Source: Candidatus Aminicenantota bacterium (GTDB taxonomy: Bacteria > Acidobacteriota > Aminicenantia > Aminicenantales > UBA8522). From it: a DNA stretch of 12,618 bases. The stretch is taken from contig DQHV01000033.1 in the NCBI GenBank assembly GCA_003524335.1, positions 1 through 12,618 on the forward strand. The letters run 5' to 3'. Position 1 is the stretch's first letter. Each line of letters opens with the position of its first letter. The position numbers and the translations under genes are program-made. The notes beneath the pieces are model-generated. The model made no database searches. It saw only the letters and a program-made list of their open reading frames with translations, and was not told the origin of the DNA. Positions 6,214 through 12,618 of this stretch are shown here, one piece after another.

Positions 6214-8786
6214 ACATGTCCAAGAATCCTCGACTGGCCGGCGGCCTCATCTTCGTGATCCTCTTTTGCGGCCCCCCTCTCCTAGCTCAGCAGGCGGAAG
6301 CGGTCGGCCCGGAGGAGATGTATGAACGGTACCTGAACCTGGCTCTTTATAACACTGTCCCGACAGTGATCAAGGGTGGCGTCATCATGCCGGCCAATTG
6401 GCTGGCCGACGGCAGCAGTTTCTGGTACGCCGAAGGATCTCCCGAGAATACCGTCATCTATCGGGTTGATCCCAAAGCGGACTCCAGGAAACCGCTGTTC
6501 GACACGGCCCACTTGAGACGGTCCTTGGCCCAGGCGCTCGGGCATGAGGCGCCGTATCAAGGCCTTCCTTTTAATCGGTTTGCTTTTAGCGATAGTGAAA
6601 AGAGCATCCAGTTTTCGGTAGAAGGCAAGGAATGGAGTTGTGACCTCAAGTCCTATGCCGTCAACCCGGTGCCTCCGCCCACCGAAGAGGAGAAAAAGAG
6701 GCGGGAGCGCCTGACGCCCAAGGCCTTCAAGAATCTATTGGGAGGAGACGCGGTTGAAATCCTCTCTCCCGACTCCCGCTGGTTCGCCGGAGTCAAGGAC
6801 TCCAACCTCTGTTTGAGGTCGGCCTCCGACGAGCAGGTCGTGTCCCTGACCACCGACGGCATCGAGAGCTATGGCTGGGACATCTGGAACGCCTCGCCCC
6901 AATGGTCTCCGGACGGTTCGAAACTCGCGGTCACCAAGGTCGATATCCGCACTATGCCGAAGATGCCGATCGTCCGCTGGCTGAAATCCCCTGAGCAAGT
7001 GGAGTGGCATTTTTACGGCCGGGCCGGCGATCCCCTCTGGAAGAGCGAGCTCTATGTGGTCGATATCCATTCCAAGACGCCGCTGCGGATCGATATCGAC
7101 CGGAAAGGAGATTATTTTGTCTCCATCTTGGGCTGGCTTCCCGATGGTACGGAGTTCTTGTTTTACACGGTGGACCGGGAATTCAAAAAACTCGACTTGC
7201 TCGCCGCCAACGCCTCCACCGGCGTGACCCGCCGTGTGCTTACGGAAACGCAAAAGGCTTTCTTGAACGTCAGCCCGTTTGAAAGGCTCCCGCTCAATTT
7301 CCTCGAGGGCGGAAAAAGATTTCTCTGGCTGTCGGAGCGGGACGGTTGGAACCAGCTCTATCTTTATGGCCTGGATGGCCAACTCATCCGGCGCTTGACC
7401 GATGGCCGGTTCGCAGTCGGCGAAGTGAAAGCCGTGGACGAACGGAGGGGCTGGGTCTATTTCACGGCCCAGGTGGATGCCGAACGCCCCTACGACCAGC
7501 ACCTCTGCCGGGTGAGCCTCCAGGGCAAGGCCTTTTCCCGGCTCACCGAAGCCGACGGAGATCACATTCTGCAGATCTCTCCGTCGAAAGAGTTCTTCCT
7601 GGACATCAACGGGTCTTTGTCGCGTCCCCCGGCGACCGAGCTGCGCAGGGCGGATGGCCGGTTGCTCCAGGTCGTCGCCCGAGCCAATATCGACCTGCTC
7701 AAAGACAAGCTGCAATGGAGCCCTGCGGAGGCTTTCCGAGTCAAGGCGGCTGACGGTCAGACGGATCTGTACGGAGTTCTCTTCAAGCCCTACAACTTCG
7801 ATCCCGCCAAGAAATATCCCGTGATCGACTATATCTATAACGGTCCCCATTCCCGGGACGTCCCCGGGAACATGTACGCTTGCCTGACGGATCCCGAGCC
7901 GGCCATCGCGCATCTGGGTTGCGTCCTCATTATCGTCGACGGCCGCGGGACCACCGGCCGGGGGAAGGAATTCCAGGATGCGAACTACGGGAGGCTTGGC
8001 CAGGATGAAATCCGGGACCATGTGGCCGTCCTCAAGCAATTGGCCTCCGAGAGGTCCTATCTGGATCTCGCACGGGTCGGCCTCCATGGGATTTCTTGGG
8101 GAGGCTACCTGACGCTCCGGGCCATGCTCTTAGCGCCCAGTGTTTATAAAGTGGGAGTCGCCACGTCTCCGGTTGTGGACTTGGTCGATGCCATGTCCTA
8201 TACCGAGCATTATATGGGCCTGCCTCAAAACAATATAAAAGGTTATGAAGAAGCGTCTTGCCTGACCCTCGCCAAGAATCTCGAGGGGAGGCTGATGCTC
8301 GTCCACGGCACCAAGGACCTCAATGCTCCGTTCTCCGAGACGATCAAGATGATCGAGGCCCTGATGAGGGCCAACAAGCCGGTGGACGTTTTGATCCTAC
8401 CCGAGCAACCGCATGTCCCGGAGGGAGATGGGTATAAGTACTGGGTCAGAGCCCGGCACCGCTATTTTCAGGAGCATCTGTTGGGAAGCAACGAGGTCCC
8501 CGGGCTGGAGAAGAAAAAGTCGGTGGATGCCCGTATCGTCCCGTATATCGGGGATTATGACTTCCAAGGATACACGGTTCCCGTCCTGTCGAAGGATGGA
8601 AAGTCGCTGACCCTGATCGTCCCGGGCCAGCCGGAGTATGAGCTCGCGCCCGACCAGGGGCAGAAGTATACCATCACCAACGCTCCGGGCTTCAGCGTTG
8701 AATTCCTGGTGGATGAGACCGGCAAGATCACAGGGTTGAAGCTCATTCAGCCGAGCGGTGAACACTATACCCTGAAGAAAAAATAG
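6210..8786 (+). CDS. exported S9 family (DPP IV / prolyl oligopeptidase-like) serine peptidase with extra C-terminal domain
   Basis: This is a predicted secreted or periplasmic serine peptidase acting on short peptides. Numbering is from ATG 6210. Residues 1-28 form a signal peptide (K/R, hydrophobic core, cleavage likely after LLA). Residues ~60-490 look like the DPP IV-type beta-propeller, with WSPDG (232-236) and the FYGRAGDP segment (268-275). The alpha/beta-hydrolase domain (~510-760) has VDGRGTTGRG (577-586), nucleophile S629 in GISWGGY, D703 in HGTKDLN and H735 in PEQPH. Two departures stand out. The double-Glu motif expected just before WSPDG in true DPP IV is replaced by IESYGW (218-223). 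About 90 residues after the hydrolase (770-858) resemble a DUF3471-like beta domain. The ATG at 6216 is an equally good start, since AAGAG at 6205-6209 is better spaced for it. The gene has its own promoter, and the PLP enzyme follows 41 bp downstream. Exact specificity is not predictable. Confidence 0.88.
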   Translation: MNMSKNPRLAGGLIFVILFCGPPLLAQQAEAVGPEEMYERYLNLALYNTVPTVIKGGVIMPANWLADGSSFWYAEGSPENTVIYRVDPKADSRKPLFDTAHLRRSLAQALGHEAPYQGLPFNRFAFSDSEKSIQFSVEGKEWSCDLKSYAVNPVPPPTEEEKKRRERLTPKAFKNLLGGDAVEILSPDSRWFAGVKDSNLCLRSASDEQVVSLTTDGIESYGWDIWNASPQWSPDGSKLAVTKVDIRTMPKMPIVRWLKSPEQVEWHFYGRAGDPLWKSELYVVDIHSKTPLRIDIDRKGDYFVSILGWLPDGTEFLFYTVDREFKKLDLLAANASTGVTRRVLTETQKAFLNVSPFERLPLNFLEGGKRFLWLSERDGWNQLYLYGLDGQLIRRLTDGRFAVGEVKAVDERRGWVYFTAQVDAERPYDQHLCRVSLQGKAFSRLTEADGDHILQISPSKEFFLDINGSLSRPPATELRRADGRLLQVVARANIDLLKDKLQWSPAEAFRVKAADGQTDLYGVLFKPYNFDPAKKYPVIDYIYNGPHSRDVPGNMYACLTDPEPAIAHLGCVLIIVDGRGTTGRGKEFQDANYGRLGQDEIRDHVAVLKQLASERSYLDLARVGLHGISWGGYLTLRAMLLAPSVYKVGVATSPVVDLVDAMSYTEHYMGLPQNNIKGYEEASCLTLAKNLEGRLMLVHGTKDLNAPFSETIKMIEALMRANKPVDVLILPEQPHVPEGDGYKYWVRARHRYFQEHLLGSNEVPGLEKKKSVDARIVPYIGDYDFQGYTVPVLSKDGKSLTLIVPGQPEYELAPDQGQKYTITNAPGFSVEFLVDETGKITGLKLIQPSGEHYTLKKK

Positions 8787-8803
8787 ACGGACTTTTCGTC
8801 GGA

Positions 8804-8815
8804 TAAAACGTTTTA
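8804..8815. repeat. 12-bp perfect palindrome TAAAACGTTTTA
   Basis: A perfect palindrome lies in the 41-bp gap between the peptidase stop and the PLP enzyme start, partly overlapping the start of the AAAGGAGGAG ribosome binding region. It is AT-rich, so chance is possible. It could be an operator-like site, or a weak hairpin near the translation start. No family of binding site was recognised. Confidence 0.25.
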
Positions 8816-8822
8816 AAGGAGG
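8816..8822 (+). promoter_or_regulatory. ribosome binding site of the PLP enzyme gene
   Basis: AAGGAGG, a near-perfect Shine-Dalgarno sequence, ends 5 nt before the ATG at 8828. It fixes that start and is stronger than the site of the upstream peptidase gene. Confidence 0.8.
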
Positions 8823-8827
8823 AGATC

Positions 8828-10009
8828 ATGCACCCCAAGGAAGGACCCTCGACTCGCTGTGTGCACTACGGCCGGGCAGTCGACCCGATAACGCACGCCA
8901 TGAATACGCCGATCTATGAGAACGCCGCCTTTGCTTATGAAGAACTCGGGACTTGGAAGGAGGTGGCGTTGGGGAGAATGGCCGGAGATATCTACAGCCG
9001 GAATTCCAACCCCACGGTGCGGGCCTTCAACGAAAAGATGGCGGCCCTGGAGGGCGCCGAGGCGGCCACGGATTTCAGCACCGGGATGGCGGCCATCAAC
9101 TCGACTCTTTTCGCCCTGCTCAACCCCGGCCAGCGGGCCGTCACCATAAAAGATGCCTACGGGGCCACTTACCTGCATTTCAAAGAAATACTCCCCCGGT
9201 TTGGGGTCCACTGTGAGATCTGTGAGACCGATGACGAGGAGGCCATCCTGGCGGCCGTAGGGAGAGGCTGCGAACTCCTGTATCTCGAATCTCCCACCAA
9301 CCCGTTGCTCAGGGTTGTTGACCTGGAAAAGCTGTTTGCGGCCGCCCACCGCGTCGGGGCCGTGACCGTTACGGATAACACTTTTGCCACTCCGATCAAC
9401 CAGCATCCGCTCGCCTTGGGGTCGGACCTGGTCATTCACAGCGCCACAAAATTCATCGGTGGGCACAACGACCTGACCGCGGGCGTGGTCTGCGGGAAAG
9501 CCGGCCTGGTGAAAAAAATATACCGCTACCGCGAGCTCACCGGCCCCTCCCTCGACCCGCACCGGGCCAGCCTGCTGTTGCGCAGTCTGAAAACCCTGGC
9601 CATCCGCGTCGAACGTCAAAATAAGAATGCTCTGGCAGTCGCCAGGTTCCTGCAGAGCAATCCGAAGGTCCTCAGGGTGTATTATCCCGGGCTCGAAACG
9701 CATACCCGTCACGCCGTGGCCAAGAAGCAGATGCCCGGCGGCTATGGCGGGGTGCTCAGCTTTGAGGTGGAGGGCGGGCTCGAAGCCGTGGCTGCTATCC
9801 TGCCGCGCCTGAGGTATGCCTACCTGGCTGCGAACCTCGGTCAAGTCGATACCGTGGTCGGTCCTCCTTCGACAACCAGCCACGTGGAGTGCACGGAAGA
9901 AGAGCGCCGGGCCGCCGGAATCCCCGAAGGGCTGATCCGGTATTCAGCCGGCATCGAAGATACCGAGGATCTGGTCGACGACTTGAACCAGGCTCTGTCG
10001 GCGCATTAA
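8828..10009 (+). CDS. Cys/Met metabolism PLP-dependent enzyme (cystathionine gamma-synthase / gamma-lyase family)
   Basis: This is a fold-type I PLP enzyme of the trans-sulfuration family, acting on cystathionine, homocysteine, methionine or O-acyl-homoserine in the cytosol. Its 393-residue length is normal. Visible motifs are YSRNSNPT (56-63; Y56 and R58 contact the cofactor phosphate of the partner subunit), Y111 in DAYGAT (ring stacking), YLESPTNP (152-159), D183 in DNTFATP (pyridine nitrogen), the PLP lysine K208 in HSATKFIGGH, and the C-terminal carboxylate-binding region SHVE / IRYSAGIEDTEDL (351-382). At the position of the reactive cysteine of classical methionine gamma-lyases (YGCT) this protein has alanine (A113), which argues against a typical methionine gamma-lyase. 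Choosing between cystathionine gamma-synthase, gamma-lyase and O-acetylhomoserine sulfhydrylase needs phylogeny. It probably shares a transcript with the S9 peptidase upstream and converges with the tricorn-like gene. Confidence 0.9.
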   Translation: MHPKEGPSTRCVHYGRAVDPITHAMNTPIYENAAFAYEELGTWKEVALGRMAGDIYSRNSNPTVRAFNEKMAALEGAEAATDFSTGMAAINSTLFALLNPGQRAVTIKDAYGATYLHFKEILPRFGVHCEICETDDEEAILAAVGRGCELLYLESPTNPLLRVVDLEKLFAAAHRVGAVTVTDNTFATPINQHPLALGSDLVIHSATKFIGGHNDLTAGVVCGKAGLVKKIYRYRELTGPSLDPHRASLLLRSLKTLAIRVERQNKNALAVARFLQSNPKVLRVYYPGLETHTRHAVAKKQMPGGYGGVLSFEVEGGLEAVAAILPRLRYAYLAANLGQVDTVVGPPSTTSHVECTEEERRAAGIPEGLIRYSAGIEDTEDLVDDLNQALSAH

Positions 10010-10043
10010 AAGGAGATGACAGGCCGGACCTACACCTTTTAAT
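10005..10043. terminator. candidate bidirectional terminator between convergent genes
   Basis: The 9-bp inverted repeat ATTAAAAGG (10005-10013) / CCTTTTAAT (10035-10043) has a 21-nt spacer containing a further GC-rich AGG/CCT pairing (about 10021-10031). Each arm contains the stop codon of one of the two convergent genes (TAA 10007-10009 on plus, TTA 10039-10041 for minus). Each strand would end the stem in a run of four T. The stem is A/T-rich and the loop long, so it is a weak terminator candidate. It is nevertheless symmetrical and sits where one is needed. Confidence 0.35.
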
Positions 10044-12618
10044 TCCGGATGGGATAAGGTGGCCGGCTGGTCTTTTTCGGGGGATTCTTTTTGAGGGCTT
10101 CGAGCACGAGCTCCACGGCTTTCTCGAGTTGGGGGTCGCGTCCCTGGACGACCAGCGAGGGGGTAAACTCAACCTCATAGTCCGGCGGAACCCCTTCATT
10201 CTCGATCAGCCATTTTCCTTCTTTGCTGAAGGCGGCATAGCTCGGGGCCGTCACATAGCCGCCGTCCATGAGCAGTGGTTCTCCGCCGATGCCCACCAGG
10301 CCGCCCCAAGTCCGCTTCCCGACCAGCGGACCGACTCTGCGCTCGCGGAAGTAGAAGGGCATGGCATCGCCGCCCGACCCCGCGTATTCATTGATGATCA
10401 TTACTTTGGGCCCGAACGCAGCGCCGAACGGAGTGGCAAAGTCCGGGCCGTCGCGCGGCGCCCAGTAGTTCAGAAGAGGCTGCGCCAGGGTGTCGATGAT
10501 GGAGTTGGCCGCCTGGCCTCCATCGTTGAACCTCTCGTCGACGATGACTCCTTCCTTGTCTGTCTGTGAGTAGAAGTAGCGGTTGAAGTACAGGAACCCG
10601 AGGTAGCCGGTGTCCGGCAGATAGATGTATCCGACCCGGCCCCCGGTCATGGCCTCTACTTTCTTCCGGTTGCCCTCGACCCAATCGAGAAGGCGCAGGG
10701 GCCTTTCACTCTCGACGGGCACGACGACGACTTCGCGGCCGCCGGTCTCTTGGGGAACGGAGTTGACGAGCAGCTTGACCTGACGCCCGGCCGTGTTCTC
10801 GAAGAGCGAATAGATGTTGACCGCCGAGGTGAGCTCTTTCCCGTTGACCCGGAGGACATAGTCTCCGGCTTTGAGATTCACCCCCGGCTCGGTGAGCGGC
10901 GCCCTGAGAGAAGGGTTCCAGTTCAGGCCGCTATAGATTTTCTGGAGGCGGTAGCGCCCGCCGGCGATCTCAAAATCGGCGCCCAGAAGCCCGCCGGGAA
11001 CCCTCTTGACCTCTGGGAAAACGCCCCCCCGGACATAGGAATGCCCGACACTCAGCTCGCCGAGCATCAGGCTCATGAGCTCGTTGAGGTCGCCGCGCCA
11101 GGCGAGATCGGGGAGATATCTAGCGTACCGCTCGCGGATGGCCTTCCAATCGACGCCATGCATGTTCGGGTCATACAGAAAGTCCCGGTTGAGACGCCAG
11201 GCTTCGTGGAACATCTGCTCCCATTCGGCGCGCGGGTCCACCCGGACCACCATCGAAGAGAGGTCGAGTTTTCCCTCCCCGGTGTTGGGTTTTCCTGAGG
11301 CCGCGATGATGAACCAGGAATCTCCGGATTTGTAGAGGAGTTTCTTGCCGTCAGCCGAGACGGTGAAGGCCTCGACTCCGGATAGGAAGGCCTCATTTTT
11401 CCGGGGCTTAAAATCAAACCTCCAGAGATTCGAGCCTTGAAAAGTGTGTTCGTCTTCCTCCCAGCGGACCGAGCTTTCCAGGATAAACAGGGACCCGTCT
11501 TCGGCCGAGCCGAGCCGGACGTAGACTCCGGGCTTCACGGGAAGCGAGAGGATACGCTGCGATATTCCTTCCAGGTCGATGTGGAAGGGGAGTTTGGTCG
11601 ACTCCGCCGGCTCTTTGCTTTCGTCCCCCTTTGACTCCGGCGTTTCCTCGTCGCTGACCGGGGCAAAAGGGGAAGGGAGGTCATCGCGCAGGACGGCGAG
11701 ATAGAGGCTATAGGAGAACAGCCGCTCTCTAGAGGACATGTCCAAGGGGCTCTTGAGGGGACCCGTGTTGGTGCTGGCGAGAAAGAAGAGGTATTTCCCG
11801 GCTCTGTCGAACAGAGGGGAATCGGCATCGCTCATTCCGTCGGTGACCCGGAAAGTTTTTTTCTGGTCAAGGGAATAGAGGCAGATAACCCCATACCTGG
11901 TCACTTGATAACGCTTGTAGGCCAGCCACCGGCTGTCAGGCGACCAGACCGGGGAAGCAGAAAACGCATCAGCCTTGATGGGCTTCTCTTCATTCCTGTC
12001 CAGGTACCAGATGTTCAGACTCTTGTCGGCGAAGGCGATTTTCTGGGAATCGGGCGACCAGACCGGCTGGAAGTAAAAGGATGGTTTGGGGAGGCTGATC
12101 CTCCGGGGCGCCTCTTTGCCCATCTGGTCGCTCAGGTAAAGGGCATATTCTCCACCCGCATCCGAAAAGTAGGCGAGGGTCTTCCCGTCCGGCGACCAGG
12201 CCGGATACCGGTCCATCGCTCCCGGCGATTTGGTGACGTTCCGGCTGTCCCCTTTTTCCGCCGGGACGGTCAGGATTTCTCCGTGGGCTTCGAAGGCCGC
12301 CCGCCGGCCCGTGGGAGAGAGGTCGAAATTGGAGATCTCCGTAGCGACATTTTTGAAATCCGGCCGGAGACTGGTCAAATCGCTAGGCGTGGAAACGATG
12401 GCCCGCCGACTCTGGCCGGTCCCGGGGTCATACACGTAGAGCTCCCCTTCGACGCCGTAGACGACCAGGCCTCCGCCGCTCCCGAGATACTTGATGTCGG
12501 ACTCGCCGTGGTTGATGAGCTGTTTCAGGTTTCCGTTCTGCGTGTTGTAGGCGAACAGGTTCATGACTCTGTTCCTGTCGGACAGGAAATAGACCGTCTC
12601 TCCGATCCAGACAGGATA
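10039..12618 (-). CDS. tricorn-like protease, S41 family with PD40 beta-propeller and PDZ domains (N terminus outside window)
   Basis: This large serine protease is predicted to degrade oligopeptides. The frame is open through the right edge: the 18 codons before the Met at 12562-12564 read YPVWIGETVYFLSDRNRV, which matches the tricorn propeller pattern, so that Met is internal. Numbering from it: propeller blades with AWSPDG, VWSPDS and VWSPDS (about 122, 168, 206); a second propeller-like region (~330-420) after an acidic linker (302-325) and FHIDLEGISQRILSLPV; the tricorn C1 helical domain from ~445; H508 in ELSVGHSYV; a PDZ-like domain (~520-620); and the S41 core with DERFNDGGQ (676-683), nucleophile S730 in YAGSGGD and E788 in IENEGVPPD. 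These correspond to the His, Ser and Glu of archaeal tricorn. Full tricorns run about 1050-1100 residues, so roughly 200 residues are missing, including any signal peptide. Upstream regulation cannot be seen. Confidence 0.9.
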   Translation of the reverse strand, partial: YPVWIGETVYFLSDRNRVMNLFAYNTQNGNLKQLINHGESDIKYLGSGGGLVVYGVEGELYVYDPGTGQSRRAIVSTPSDLTSLRPDFKNVATEISNFDLSPTGRRAAFEAHGEILTVPAEKGDSRNVTKSPGAMDRYPAWSPDGKTLAYFSDAGGEYALYLSDQMGKEAPRRISLPKPSFYFQPVWSPDSQKIAFADKSLNIWYLDRNEEKPIKADAFSASPVWSPDSRWLAYKRYQVTRYGVICLYSLDQKKTFRVTDGMSDADSPLFDRAGKYLFFLASTNTGPLKSPLDMSSRERLFSYSLYLAVLRDDLPSPFAPVSDEETPESKGDESKEPAESTKLPFHIDLEGISQRILSLPVKPGVYVRLGSAEDGSLFILESSVRWEEDEHTFQGSNLWRFDFKPRKNEAFLSGVEAFTVSADGKKLLYKSGDSWFIIAASGKPNTGEGKLDLSSMVVRVDPRAEWEQMFHEAWRLNRDFLYDPNMHGVDWKAIRERYARYLPDLAWRGDLNELMSLMLGELSVGHSYVRGGVFPEVKRVPGGLLGADFEIAGGRYRLQKIYSGLNWNPSLRAPLTEPGVNLKAGDYVLRVNGKELTSAVNIYSLFENTAGRQVKLLVNSVPQETGGREVVVVPVESERPLRLLDWVEGNRKKVEAMTGGRVGYIYLPDTGYLGFLYFNRYFYSQTDKEGVIVDERFNDGGQAANSIIDTLAQPLLNYWAPRDGPDFATPFGAAFGPKVMIINEYAGSGGDAMPFYFRERRVGPLVGKRTWGGLVGIGGEPLLMDGGYVTAPSYAAFSKEGKWLIENEGVPPDYEVEFTPSLVVQGRDPQLEKAVELVLEALKKNPPKKTSRPPYPIRN

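Noticed and set aside
6261..6275. Lipoprotein signal (Cys20) in the S9 peptidase leader
   Set aside because: The residues before the Cys are ILF, which do not form a lipobox. A normal signal peptide cut after LLA fits better.
6735..8087. 450-codon open frame on the minus strand opposite the S9 peptidase
   Set aside because: Antisense shadow. The plus strand encodes clear propeller and hydrolase motifs; the minus frame has low-complexity composition and no ribosome binding site that I could see.
8787..8803. Terminator between the peptidase and PLP genes (GACG / CGTC)
   Set aside because: The stem is only 4 bp with no following T run, and the close, strong ribosome binding site suggests continued transcription.
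8813..9883. 356-codon open frame on the minus strand opposite the PLP enzyme
   Set aside because: Antisense shadow of a gene with a complete set of PLP-family motifs and a strong ribosome binding site.
12562..12564. ATG on the minus strand as the true start of the tricorn-like gene
   Set aside because: The frame stays open to the window edge and the upstream residues fit the tricorn propeller pattern, so this Met is internal.
1..12618. tRNA, rRNA, CRISPR array, insertion sequence or attachment site
   Set aside because: Coding sequence fills nearly all of the window. The only gap over 100 bp is 6007-6209. I saw no cloverleaf, spaced direct repeats, transposase motifs or terminal inverted repeats.

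Overview
The window holds ordinary-looking protein-coding bacterial DNA: about 58-60% GC by eye, densely packed, with Shine-Dalgarno sites and sigma70-like promoters. I saw no RNA gene, CRISPR array or insertion sequence. No marker gene fixes the taxonomy. The mix of an exported S9 peptidase, a bacterial tricorn-like protease, a large GDH2-type glutamate dehydrogenase and a sulfur amino acid PLP enzyme suggests a protein- or amino-acid-using bacterium, for example an Acidobacteriota or Aminicenantota relative. That assignment is inference and is weak.

Region 1 (1-3057, + strand) starts with the C-terminal tail of an AAA/DUF4143 ATPase. A Type IIG (Eco57I-like) restriction-modification gene follows. 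It is broken: the target-recognition region has an internal deletion with a frame change at about 2598-2604. This leaves a 5' ORF with nuclease and methylase domains (312-2657) and an out-of-frame 3' remnant (2602-3057). The 3' part looks more AT-rich than the rest of the window.

Region 2 (3130-6006, - strand) is a complete GDH2-type NAD-glutamate dehydrogenase. It has a good promoter (extended -10), a good ribosome binding site and a candidate terminator. It is divergent from region 3 across a 203-bp spacer with a promoter facing each way. The rightward leader also carries a GC-rich hairpin and a possible 13-codon leader ORF.

Region 3 (6210-10009, + strand) is a probable two-gene operon: an exported S9 (DPP IV/prolyl oligopeptidase-like) peptidase with an extra C-terminal beta domain, then a Cys/Met-metabolism PLP enzyme 41 bp downstream.

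Region 4 (10039-12618, - strand) is a tricorn-like protease that converges on region 3. Its N terminus lies beyond the window. A 9-bp inverted repeat embraces both stop codons in the 29-bp gap.

Taken together, regions 2-4 fit peptide and amino acid catabolism: peptides are cut by the S9 and tricorn-like enzymes, sulfur amino acids are handled by the PLP enzyme, and glutamate is deaminated by GDH. I found no convincing new multi-gene system. The most distinctive observations are the deleted restriction-modification gene and the unusual S9 peptidase.
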